A stretch of DNA of 64,000 nt from Centropus unirufus (lineage: Eukaryota > Chordata > Aves > Cuculiformes > Centropidae): assembly GCA_013397695.1 (NCBI GenBank), contig VYZI01000058.1, positions 2,160,743 through 2,224,742 on the forward strand, in the 5' to 3' direction. Below the pieces are notes generated by a model. That model did not search any database, had not been told where the DNA came from, and saw nothing but the letters and a program-made list of their open reading frames with translations. Shown here piece after piece: positions 50,601 to 60,741 of the stretch; within the stretch, counting starts at the first letter, position 1; the number at the start of each line of letters is the position of its first letter. The translations under genes were made by a program, and so were the position numbers.

Positions 50601-53600
50601 ACCTGAAAGGAAATGTATTATCCATGAGAAATTTTTCCTCTTTGTGTGTTTTTGCACTGCTCAGGACCACTATGCTTTCCACTGTGGTGGATTTATCCAA
50701 ACATAATTACTTTTAAAATTGCAGCCTGTGAATTTTAAAAGCTGTCTGACAGACACCCTGTTTCTCTCCCTGCTCCCAAAATGTCTCAATCCTACTGAGT
50801 CTCTTCTTTATTCCACCTAGTAAATAATTTATTTGTACGAGAAACACAACATATGTAAATGTGCCTGAGAGGGAGAAAAACCATTCAGGAACAGGCTTAT
50901 TTTCACAACACCACAATAGCCCCGATAATGATCACAAATGAGACATAACATGTATTGGAGTCACCATTCCAGCCTCAGCTGATGAAGGACAACTGTATCA
51001 ATGAAGACAACAGTCACTAAGTATTCCAGTAACTTGAACATACATGTTTTTAAGATGGTCAATTTCCCTGATAGCTAAAACGGGAATGTGATCTGTGTGA
51101 TCAGCTCCACTGCTGAATCAATATGCTCCTTTCAAGCATGGTCTAAAGCTTACAGTGAAGGTATGACAGGATTGCCTCAGAGAGCCAAATATTATCATGT
51201 CATGTCATTCTTGTAGGCAGAGTGGGTTTTCTTAAGCTGTGTCAAAACCTGAAGTCCTGACTATGTTTCATGACTACCAAAGAGCCCACAACATTTTTCA
51301 AATTAAGAGTTTCTAACTTGGTTATAAGTCCTCTTTCCCGCATTTGGAAAATTCAGTAAGTAGTTTGTCTCAAAGACGTTTTTGACCTTGGTCATCCATG
51401 CTTCATCAAAATATCAGTAGGGAATACTGGCCATTCCTTAGAAGTACACTGAATACAGAGCTTGTCCAGCTCCTCTGAGATAAAATTATGGCAGCAGATT
51501 ATACTTCCATATCACATTTTACAAGACTGGAGCTTTTGCTGAAGGGTCAACACAAATCAAGGGGCCCATGTGTGCAATTCAAGATGTAAGTGTGACATTT
51601 CATGTGCAGTGTCTTCAGGATTTATTTTTTATGCATTTCAGGTTTTTTTTTTCTGCATGACATTTTGCTACAAAGAATGGCTTTCTGTAAAAAAACAAAA
51701 TGCAAGTACCGGTCTTTCTCTTGACAGGCTGTTCGTTTTCCTGAGGCTCTCCCTAAGGCTGTGCCGGCGACGGATCAGAATCTCTTTGGCTTGCTTTTCA
51801 CTGGCATCTGCAGCCAGGCTATGTCGGTTATATGACATTGTCTGAAACACAAAAGCAGTGGTCACATTCTGAAAAGCATACTGTCAAACACTTTGAACCA
51901 GAAGCACAGTGCAAAAGAGGCTTTTTGCTTTAATGTTTTAATAAGCATCATAAATCCTTGTAAACAAAATCATATTGCAGATGATTAAGGACAAGAACAG
52001 TAATTATGCCAGCATTATTTTAGTCATCTGCTTCACAAGCACCTGTGTTGTTTGTTTTGTTTTTAACCTGTTGATATTTGTAATAAAAGAGAAATTAGAA
52101 AAAGCTAGCTTAATATAGTGATTACCACCACGTTGTCCTGCTCAGTCAATATGTCAATAGAGGATGCACATTTGAAAGGAATAAAATGAGTCATTTAGGG
52201 GGAAGTAATTTTTACCTCCAGCAAGCTGAAGCTTGCTCAACTTTTGAATGTTTTCCAAGGGCTCAGGCATTCAAACCACTTAGCCACAGGAGGATAAATG
52301 TGAAATGTCCTTTTGCTTTTATTTCACTATTTTTCCAGCTCATCACCTCTTCTCTTAAAACAAACAACCTCACTACTGGAGGCAAATGGGAAATCTAATC
52401 CCATATCATGAAGTGACTAAAATACTGATATAAGTGGACAGTGTGTAGTTGAATTTGCACCTATGATCCCTTTTAAATAATGTAAGCATATTGCAGGTAA
52501 TATGACAAAAAAAATTAAAACTTTATTAATAGTTTAAGATATAAATGAATATATTTATATAGCTTTAAAAAAGACATAAATAAATATATTTATATAGCTT
52601 TAAATAAGATATAAATAAGCCATTTACATACAGGAGTGTGAATATGTTGCTGTACATAAGATAGGATATAAATTCATAGACAATATAAGTAAATAACAGC
52701 ATTAATTATCATGCTATGGTACAGCAGATGCATTAGCCCAAAGACATGTTAGGAATGTGAACAGTGTATTCAAAGACTAGTAGGATATTTCAGTATGCAA
52801 AACTTCATCCTTACTCGATGTCGTATTTGGTAGAGATTCTTTGTTAATATTTCCCGCATGTTTTCCATTTCAGTGGGAGAAAGTGGCTTTATCTTTCCTT
52901 CATGATATTCACTGTGGAAGGATAAAAAAAGGAAAATTGAAGAAAGAGAGAGAAAAATGTTTTTATTTCTGTGATTGGAACTACATTTAAACTATTTCCT
53001 TTGTTAGAGTAGGAAACAACATTTCAAAACAACAGAGGAACAGGTAGGAATGAAACCTTGATCTCATTTGAGTTAGTGGCAAGACTCAATACTCAGTCTC
53101 CAAAATTTGGTGTAAATTGCATTACATTGTACATTTGATTGAAGTAGTTTTCAAAATGCCCCTCAGGCTTCCCCTGTAGCTGTTCACAGCAGATGGGCAG
53201 GCCCTGGTTCAAATCCAGATCCGCCCTACATGTCAAATCAATGTTCCCATGAGCAGCTGCCTTTGTAAAACTCCATGCTTCAGACGAGCACAGCTCACTC
53301 TTTCCTGTGTGAGCTGTAGGTAAAATGCTCATTTTGTATTCTCTTACCATTCAGGTGACATTTGGACATAAAGCACTCAAAGTAAAGCTGATTATCCTGC
53401 CTACAGACTGGGCTGTGAAATTAACTATCCTGGACAAAATGCTTGGCCACACTGGCACCACTCGCTCACCTGAGAGATGCCGCTGATGGGACTTTGCTTA
53501 TCATTCCACTCTCTGCCATCTCAATGGCATGTTTGATTTCCAGCTTCTTGTATAAAGAAACAATGCTGGATTTGGGCTGGTTCTCCCGGATTAGAAGTCT

Positions 53601-56600
53601 TCGCAGATATTTATTGTCAAACTTTTTAAACCTGCACGTGAGACAACCCAACCAGTTAAGTTTTACTGTACATAGTTAAGGACAGCCAATACACTGCTAC
53701 TAACGCAATTCTGAAGGAATTTATCCCCTGGGAAAGTCTGTTCATATTAATAACCTACTGCTGAGTAACATAATAAAGGGTCAAGTTCATCTTTGCTTCA
53801 GATATGCAGGCTTAATCTATGTTTTGGTTAATAAGTTAATAGATAGTTTACCTAGCAGCAGCTTTTAACTTTTAGGTATTCTGTGTTATTAAACAATATT
53901 ATTTTTAATTCTCTGTTTTCATCATGACAAAGAGAACATTAAATATTTAGAAAAATAATAATAAAAGGTCTAAATTCACACTGGCTGCTTTTTCTTCGAA
54001 ATTTTATCCTGCTTTTGTAAAGCTTTGGAGGCTCTCCCTCCCTCCAAAGCAACCACAACTTTCTTGGATGCTTAGTGAAAAAACATTGATTACAGCTGCG
54101 GTGATTTTGTTTTTCAGAAACTATTTTGCCTTCCAGCCATTCTGAAATTATTCTTGAATTTGGGTCAAAAATGTTTCTGATGTTCACAAAGAGGTGGGAT
54201 TCTCCTTTGTTCTGCAATCTGTTAAAGGCCTTACGCAGACTGGAGGAGAACCAGGCTGAATAGAGGAAAGTTGTGCCCATGTCACACATCTGTTAGGAAA
54301 GTATCCTCACTCTCATGTTCTCAAATAATTTGGGGATGGCTCTTCCTGATCCTCTCTCTTAGGGCTAAATTCTTATTGCAATGGCTAGAAGGTGGACAAA
54401 CAATGCTCATGCTTTTGATCTAAAGAATTTGGGTGCTTCTGAGAAAAGGGAGTTAGATCCAAACCAATGGTGAAGAAGATGCAGCAGCTAAACTGAAAAC
54501 ATGAATTATTCAAGTATTGCCAGTGGTAATGCTCTTAAGTGATACTAAGTCTTAAATAATACCATAAAAAACAGTGGAGCTACCTGCTATTGGGATCTCT
54601 CATGCACTTCATTCCTGCTAGTGCCTTATCTTTCCAGAGAAAGCCCCAAAGCTCTCGTATGTTTTCCATCAAATAGGGAGCTAACCCCTCACTTAAAAGC
54701 ACAGAGATACGCAGTTTGCAGGAGGAAAGCCAGATGGGCAGTAAGGGTCAGCAGACATATAGTAAATGCTCTAAAACAGCCAAAAACAGGGAGATGACAT
54801 TCACCCTCAGAAGGTACAATCCTTTACCCTGGGATCAGAGGGTTGAGTTTTCTCCTGGATGGAAATTTCATTCTACTTGCTTGTGGTTTTGTTAAAAGGT
54901 ATTGCTGTACTGCTTTCTTTTTCTAACCCACCTGTCCTAAAAAAAATCTGCTTTAAGAAAAAGCACTGAAAATGCAATGAGATGCCCAACGACCGTCATT
55001 TCTTGCTGCTGAGCCAGTTCAGCCTCTCCTGTATAACAAAGTGATTTAAAAGCCATTCTTACTTATCTCTCCAAAAGTTGTGACCCCAGTGTCCACACAC
55101 ATCTTCAATTCCAGTCTTCACATGGTCAAAGAACTAAAGGGGAAACGTTGATTCATTACATAAACTTAGAGATATCACTTGGCTTACCATGAGGTATATT
55201 AGTTTCTAACTCATTTCAAAACAGAAAAGTCTAGTTATAATTCAGGACGATGCTTCAGTTTAATTAAATGTAGTCTAACCAAACTTAGAGCTGGATTCTG
55301 TTTTTTTCCCCTCAAACTTCCACAGCTCACAGCTCCAAAAGTACAGAAGTTAGTTGCTAATTTTCACCATGTCAATCTTGCTAAGATCCTCCCTGAATCA
55401 AGAGGTAACGTTTTCTTCCCATATTTTCATTCATTTTAAGTTCCCTAACCACTTAGGGCTGTGCCTGTGACTTCTTCAGGGGCCTCCCCAGGCCTGATAG
55501 TGAATGAGGTAAGTCCAATGCTGCCAGAAGTTCATTCCAGAATATGAATGACTAATAAACTGCAATAATTGTAATAATAACATACCAAATGCAAATACAT
55601 AAAGAGAATGATGATGATGTGAGAGTTAAATAAGTTAAGTGTGTGTCTAGGAGGAGTCTGCATTTGTTTAATTAGACTAACTCAAAGGCAATGTGATGTA
55701 ATTAAATTGCCAAAGCTTTCCTCATGTAGCCAAGTTCTAAACTAACACGTTTCTTGTATGTGAAACAAACTACAGAGAGTTAATTTACCTCAAGTTGAAC
55801 AATTAACATCAAGATTCCAAAATAATTATACATAATAATATTAACTTTGACAATTGCCAAAGGTTAAATATAAGCTTTACAGCTATTGTTCTTAAAAGCG
55901 CTATCAAAAAGAAATCCACAAGTGTGTGTCTGTCTCTGTAATATTGTATGCTGAATCTTTGTTGTATGGAGAGCCCCTAGGAATTTCATCAATATGAGGG
56001 TTTTGTCTATAACACTGAAGCTGCAACATACCCTGTTATAAATTTCTTCACTAACAGCAGGCTGCTTTTTATTTGACCTTTTGACATCAAGGAACTCCAC
56101 CAGTGGGCGAATCGTTATTCCCTGTGAAGAAAAAGGGGAAAAAAATGGATGCAGTTGTGGGCATTTTTCCACAAACATAAGACAAAACAAAGCCTTGTTT
56201 TGTGTTCTCTTCCATCTCTGTCAGAGCATTAAAAATTGCTGTGGATATCTTTTTAGCTCTGGATACCCGTTCACCTTCCTAACCACAAAATCCAGCCTGA
56301 CACAATAATTATAATAGCGAACTCACTTTTGTGATTAGCATGTGTTGCAATTAGCTATGAAGTCCTTGTCAGCACACAGACTCCACTAATTCCAACAAAA
56401 GGAAGGAAGGGGCTCTCCGAGTTCCAAGGGGGGAACCTGACAAAGGCTGTCAGGAACACATCACTTACTCCTTTCATAGTAGTCTTTTTTCAGTTCTGTT
56501 ATGTATTAGAAACATCCTCCCTTGTTTTCTGACTTAAACAGATTCCACATAATTCTAAAGTAAACATATAAAATTCTCTTTTTTAGTGATTACTTCCAAA

Positions 56601-59600
56601 ACAGGTACTCAAAGATGTATCAACACTAGAATTCAGTTTGGTATTCAAGACCTGTGACTCCAAGACTTTTTTTGTGAATATGCCTGACTATTCTCAGAGA
56701 AAAAACCAAAAAGTTTTGGCAATCCCAGAATTATATAATGGGATTGAACAATTATTTATGGAAGAATTGTCATAATTTGTTTAGTTATGTAGGCACTCTG
56801 GCACAGAGAAAAGGAATGGCTCTCATATGGTGTTGACACCGGTCTTTACTATCCCAGACAACCAGGTCACTTATTCTTTTCATAAATGAAAGTTTTATCT
56901 TAAAAGTAGTTAGGTTTCTTTGCCCCATTGCTCATACTGGAACACTCATCTTGAACCTCATTGTTCTGATAATTAGAAAGCTGGTTCTTGATTGCATCAT
57001 GGTCACTTTGTACCACTTTGTTCTGGTGCCAACACTTGTCTTTTTAGTTTAAACTGTGTTCCTCCTTTGCTGGTGTTCACTCCCTGATATAAACAATAAT
57101 TATATTCCCTCTTCTCCTTCATTTTGCTAAGTCCAAGTCATCCTAGTCTCCTTTCATAAGACAGGATTATTAGCCCCATGATCACTCTAGAACATGACAT
57201 TATTCTCTGATGAAAATATGTGTCTTGGTACACAAAGATCTTGTAACTTAAGATCAGACTTGCCTTTGTTCTGGCCCCCACCGCTTTGGTGGCTTTAACT
57301 CCACCCTCTTATCAACTAGTGCACCTGTGCCTTTTTCCCTTTCTATTTTCTTTTTCCAACTGAAAGGTTCTAATTTCATAAGAGAAATGCCTAGTTTGGA
57401 AATCCTAGAATATGTTTGCAGTATTTACTGTCAAATTTCATTCTGTTTCTATGATATTTTCCCTCAATTATTCTCTTCTTTCTACTGGATACCCCATCTT
57501 GCTGTCACCCTGAAAATACCTTCCAAAGCCTGTCATCAAGAAACATGAGAATCAAAAACCTCTTATTTATGAGTTGTGGTCAATAATAAGAATATTAAAC
57601 AAAACCGTCCCCAGGAACCTTCTTTGAGGAATTCCATTAATAGCATCTTGTCACCCTAATACCTGACCAGGGCGGTCAAATGGTGTACCAGGTGCCAAGA
57701 GAGGCTAGGGAATCTCCATCCATGGAGATACTCAGAACTCAGACTGACATGGTCCTGAGCAACATGGTGTAGCTTTGAAGGTGGCCCCATGCTTTGGGCA
57801 TGGGGTTGGAATAGAGACCCGCAGAGGAAGTTTCTGACCTAGAAAAACATATGCTTCTATTTCCCTTTGTAGCAGAAACTGTCAGCTCCTTCCTTGTTCT
57901 CTTTACAATAATCCTAACGTAAATCTAAAGCTCAGTTTTACAAGTAGTTAAGCTAACAATTTCCTATGTACACACTGCCCCCGGCCCTGAGATTTTACAA
58001 TAGTCCAGTTAGATGACATTACTCTAGAAAATAAATAGTCCAAACAAAGAATGATACTAAGATCCCCTTTGGTAAAATATGTTGAATTTCATAACACAAT
58101 TGATGTCCACATTTTAAATTATTCTACCCTTCAAAATCAGTTTTCACAGCTTACCAGCTGGAGTCATCTAACAGACCTCCAGTTGCTCCAGCCTAGCTGG
58201 AGCACATATACTTGCTACTTCCCCTTTCCCAAGCATGAGCAAAGCTACCTGCTACTTTACATGACACCTTTCTTCATGTAAAAGGCAGGTTGAAAAAAGG
58301 CTTTTTTCCACAGCCCTGACATTCCATGTACCAACTTCTCCCATCTCTCACCATTCTGGTTAATGACTATCCCCATATGCTTATTTGAGTGGTTTGCACT
58401 CCTCTAAATTTTACCGGTTTCAGTCACTTCCCTCTCCTGGTCACTCTGACCAGGCCGCCATGGCCAGGTTGACACCACATACAAATTCTCCACATTCCTT
58501 TGCACGACTGGTGCTTTTGGATGGATGTTCAACTCTTTTGCTGCATCACTGTCTGACATCCAGGCTCACACACTCCAATCCACCTCTCAGTATCCTCTGT
58601 GTATTTCATTCCCTGCTCACTGTCCACCATATCCAGCACTAAACTCCTGAATAAGTGCACAACTCCAAATACTCCAACAAGGAATTAGGGCTGGGGTTGT
58701 ACCCAGATTATCTTTTATCTCTACTCCAATCTCACTAGGTCTTAAATGCTTAATGCTGCTCTTATGTTAGCATAAGTACTTAATATCTAGCATACTTTTG
58801 CTACCTGCCTGTGGTCTGCATAGCAATTTTTTTTAACTATAAACATGGAAAGTACCTTCAAGTATGTTCCTTCCAGTAAGTCATGACATTTGGTTTTCTA
58901 CCTGCTGCTTATTTACAACCTGTCTGAGAAAGAAAAAGTCCAGGAGAGGAAAGACAATACCTGAATGAAAACAGTGAAGAATATCACCACGATAACAGCA
59001 GTGATGAACAATTTCTTCCTGGGGAACACAGCAGGAGGAAGCAGAAATACAAGCGAAAAACAAATAGCACCTCGGAGGCCTCCATAGGAAATAATAAATT
59101 GGTCCTTAAAAGTGAGAGGAATTGTCCGGAACACATTAATGATCTGAGTCAGAACAAAAACACCTGAGGGGAAAAAAAAACAAAAACAAAAGAAAACAAA
59201 AAACAGAAATACAGGGAGGAGGGGAAACAAGGGAAATTAAACTTACACAGAAATCCCCCACAAGTGCTAATATTTGGTTTAAAATATTTTTGTTTGCTTC
59301 TTATCTGTGTATCATTGAAGAAATGAAATATAACTTAGCAGCTTGGAAACACCACAGAAGAAAAATATAAAATGCCTAAAGAGCATCATCTTAAATACAT
59401 TTTGTGAGCTAACTACCTCAGGTCAGCTGGACTTAGGACCTGAAGTAACTAATTGATCCCCCCAAGACAGCTGTCCACTAGATTCTGCACCTTTAACTTA
59501 GCAATAATTCTCTGTATTAGTATAGACCAATTCTAATTTTCTTTTAAATAAGATTTGAGTTGATTTTGAATGCTTTGGCTTGTCACCTCCATCAATCTGT

Positions 59601-60741
59601 TCTTTGAATCCTGCAAAATCCTATTCATTCACTTTGTTTTACTTGCACGGACAGGAGGGACGCGAGGCTCAGGATAGAGTGAGAAGATGCCAGTGCATGC
59701 TGGTTTGCTGAAGACAAAGGCTTCAGGGACTCGATGGACTGGAGTAAAGGTATAAAAGCAGGCGAAGGGAGCAAATATGAGGCCAGGGGCAGTCAGGCTG
59801 CTTGGCTGGTTTTAAGCATAAGTTATTAATTGTGGGTTCGCAGGCGCAGGAGAGAAAACAGTCCAGATTTCTTCACTGGAGGGAGACTTAGGAGACTGAA
59901 GTAGGGGGACAGAGGCAGACTAGACCATGAGCCTCCTCTATGCACAAAGGAGCAAAATCAATATGCAGAAAACTCTAAGGCTTATGAGCCTCACCTATGG
60001 TTAGGTCTCAAAGTAAAAGAAAAAGAGTTAGTACTGCAAACTCAGGGAGGGATCAAGCAGTTTCTTACAGGATTTTTTGATTCACAATGTATACCGGAAC
60101 AACCCTTCAATTACAGCATTTCCTGTTTTGATGCTATTTATGTCAAAAACTGGGAAAATCCCAAAGCTAGTAAAGAGAAATTAAAAAAAAAACCCAACCA
60201 CAATCTGTTTAATTCTTGTACAACTGCTAATTCTTTTAAGCAAAGAGTGCTTCTTTGTAAATATTTTTTTACTTAAACATGTGCACTGATTAACAAGCAG
60301 ACTGCCTCTGACTTTGGATGGGCAGGATCAGGACCAAACTGATTTTTGGGTTTCATTTTGGGGAAAGGTGGAAGCAAACCCTGTGTTCCAGGACACATCA
60401 CAAAGAAGATGACCATTCTTCATGATCATGTGACTCTATCTAAATTTTTATATTTTCTGCTTGAGAAAACGTAAAAAGTTTCACTTGCAAAGAATACTGA
60501 CACATAATCTGAGACTTCCTTACCCAGTGCTCTCCAGATTAAACAGAAAAGGAGGGTGAAGCTAACGAAGGCCCAGTTCCACTCATGGTTCTTCCCAACT
60601 GTAGACACTCCCATGAAGATGAAGATTAAGGTCTCACTGACACTACTCAGCATCTTCATGAAATATTTTATTGTTGTATAGGATTTTTGTGAAACATTTT
60701 CCTCCACGTATTTATTCATGGTCATGGCACAAGCGGTAATC
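47271..60741 (-). CDS. SLC9A2: SLC9A2 (NHE2) sodium/hydrogen exchanger, 3' nine exons (5' end outside window)
   Basis: Joined exons: 60741-60524, 59163-58961, 56121-56032, 55133-55063, 53631-53470, 52911-52815, 51841-51710, 49842-49752, 47641-47271 (1435 bases, about 477 residues plus stop of some 800). NHE2 is a plasma-membrane antiporter, mainly of apical gut and kidney epithelium, exchanging external Na+ for internal H+. Visible parts, in order, are the late transport-domain helices with SSVSETLIFIFMG and SYGGLRGAICFSLVFLLP; the membrane exit FLDVKRSNKK; the CHP1-binding helix region SEEIYNR/FFDHVKTGIEDVCGHWG; and the regulatory tail with RRRHSLRESLRK and PPPRLVRQAS. Tail motifs (LSLPKNTKLPEKL, SSDSE, TTVLNL) fit NHE2 rather than the neighbouring paralogue SLC9A4. 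Exons for the N-terminus and first helices are missing only because the window ends. Confidence 0.95.
47642..49751 (-). other. SLC9A2: SLC9A2 last intron
   Basis: 2.1 kb, AT-rich, with a short AT dinucleotide run near 48585-48600. Open frames on both strands (47792-48052, 47963-48280, 49220-49540) show no homology and no splice logic. Confidence 0.75.
49752..49842 (-). CDS. SLC9A2: SLC9A2 exon (probably exon 11)
   Basis: 91 bases, phase 0 in, phase 1 out, acceptor GCACAG, donor GTAATA. Encodes RFLSLPKNTKLPEKLRVRNK. The 3' end was chosen because only this donor keeps the conserved GDSSDSE/TTVLNL frame of the last exon. A competing GTGAGA donor lies 25 bases upstream in the exon. Confidence 0.88.
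51710..51841 (-). CDS. SLC9A2: SLC9A2 exon (probably exon 10)
   Basis: 132 bases, 44 codons, phase 0 both ends, acceptor TTTCAG. The donor is GTACTT, weaker than the other donors in this gene. Encodes TMSYNRHSLAADASEKQAKE and ILIRRRHSLRESLRK, with a basic RRRHS site of the kind phosphorylated by basophilic kinases. Confidence 0.92.
52535..52621. repeat. ~36-base AT-rich tandem repeat, about 2.4 copies
   Basis: Units start AAGATATAAATGAATATATT at 52535, AAGACATAAATAAATATATT at 52571 and AAGATATAAATAAG at about 52606. Each full unit ends TTATATAGCTTTAAA. Lies about 200 bases downstream (in transcript direction) of an SLC9A2 exon. Confidence 0.85.
52815..52911 (-). CDS. SLC9A2: SLC9A2 exon (probably exon 9)
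   Basis: 97 bases, phase 2 in, phase 0 out, acceptor CCACAG, donor GTAAGG. Encodes EYHEGKIKPLSPTEMENMRE and ILTKNLYQIRHR, matching the mammalian segment ending NLYQIRQR. Confidence 0.93.
53470..53631 (-). CDS. SLC9A2: SLC9A2 exon (probably exon 8)
   Basis: 162 bases, phase 2 in and out, acceptor GTGCAG, donor GTGAGC. Encodes FKKFDNKYLRRLLIRENQPK followed by SLYKKLEIKHAIEMAESGMI, the conserved proximal cytosolic domain. Confidence 0.95.
53632..56031 (-). other. SLC9A2: SLC9A2 introns around exon 7
   Basis: Introns 53632-55062 and 55134-56031. A 116-codon minus-strand open frame at 53939-54289 lies in the first; its translation matches no family I know. No repeat recognised. Confidence 0.7.
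55063..55133 (-). CDS. SLC9A2: SLC9A2 exon (probably exon 7)
   Basis: 71 bases, phase 0 in, phase 2 out, acceptor CTTTAG, donor GTAAGA. Encodes FFDHVKTGIEDVCGHWGHNF and WRD, the conserved second half of the CHP1-binding segment. Found by translation between splice sites. Confidence 0.94.
56032..56121 (-). CDS. SLC9A2: SLC9A2 exon (probably exon 6)
   Basis: 90 bases, 30 codons, phase 0 both ends, acceptor TCACAG, donor GTATGT. Encodes GITIRPLVEFLDVKRSNKK and SEEIYNR, the membrane exit and the first half of the CHP1-binding helix. Confidence 0.95.
56122..58960 (-). other. SLC9A2: SLC9A2 intron between exons 5 and 6
   Basis: 2.8 kb. Contains one CR1 fragment (57687-57842). The stretch 58100-58700 is relatively C-rich on the plus strand, with no recognisable element. 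Confidence 0.75.
57687..57842 (+). mobile_element. CR1 LINE 3' fragment in SLC9A2 intron
   Basis: Sense orientation relative to the plus strand: AGGTGCCAAGAGAGGCTAGG, AATCTCCATCCATGGAGATA, CATGGTCCTGAGCAAC, GGCATGGGGTTGGAATAGAG. These match in order the CR1 3' segment, which reads GCCCAGAGAGG...GGAGATATTC...GGTTGGACTAGA. Both ends are truncated and diverged. Confidence 0.82.
58961..59163 (-). CDS. SLC9A2: SLC9A2 exon (probably exon 5)
   Basis: 203 bases, phase 1 in, phase 0 out, acceptor CCTCAG, donor GTATTG. Encodes VFVLTQII, the invariant YGGLRGA helix and the last transport-domain helix LFITAVIVVIFFTVF. Confidence 0.95.
59164..60523 (-). other. SLC9A2: SLC9A2 intron between exons 4 and 5
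   Basis: 1.36 kb. The middle (about 59640-59960) is noticeably richer in G+C than the rest and carries a plus-strand TATAAAAG at 59751-59758. It may be an old LTR or a cryptic promoter; see findings. Confidence 0.6.
60524..60741 (-). CDS. SLC9A2: SLC9A2 exon (probably exon 4)
   Basis: 218 bases, phase 2 in, phase 1 out, acceptor TTTTAG, donor GTAAGG. Encodes ITACAMTMNKYVEENVSQKS, then the helix SSVSETLIFIFMGVST and WAFVSFTLLFCLIWRAL. The conserved glutamate in SETLIF belongs to the transport core. Confidence 0.95.

Larger units (their letters stand above)
49843..52814 (-). other. SLC9A2: SLC9A2 introns around exon 10
   Basis: Two introns, 49843-51709 and 51842-52814, separated by exon 10. 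AT-rich. The second holds a ~36-base tandem repeat at 52535-52621, otherwise nothing recognised. Confidence 0.75.

Noticed and set aside
53939..54289. 116-codon minus-strand frame in an SLC9A2 intron
   Set aside because: No recognisable family, no splice context in phase with neighbouring exons, and composition like the surrounding intron.
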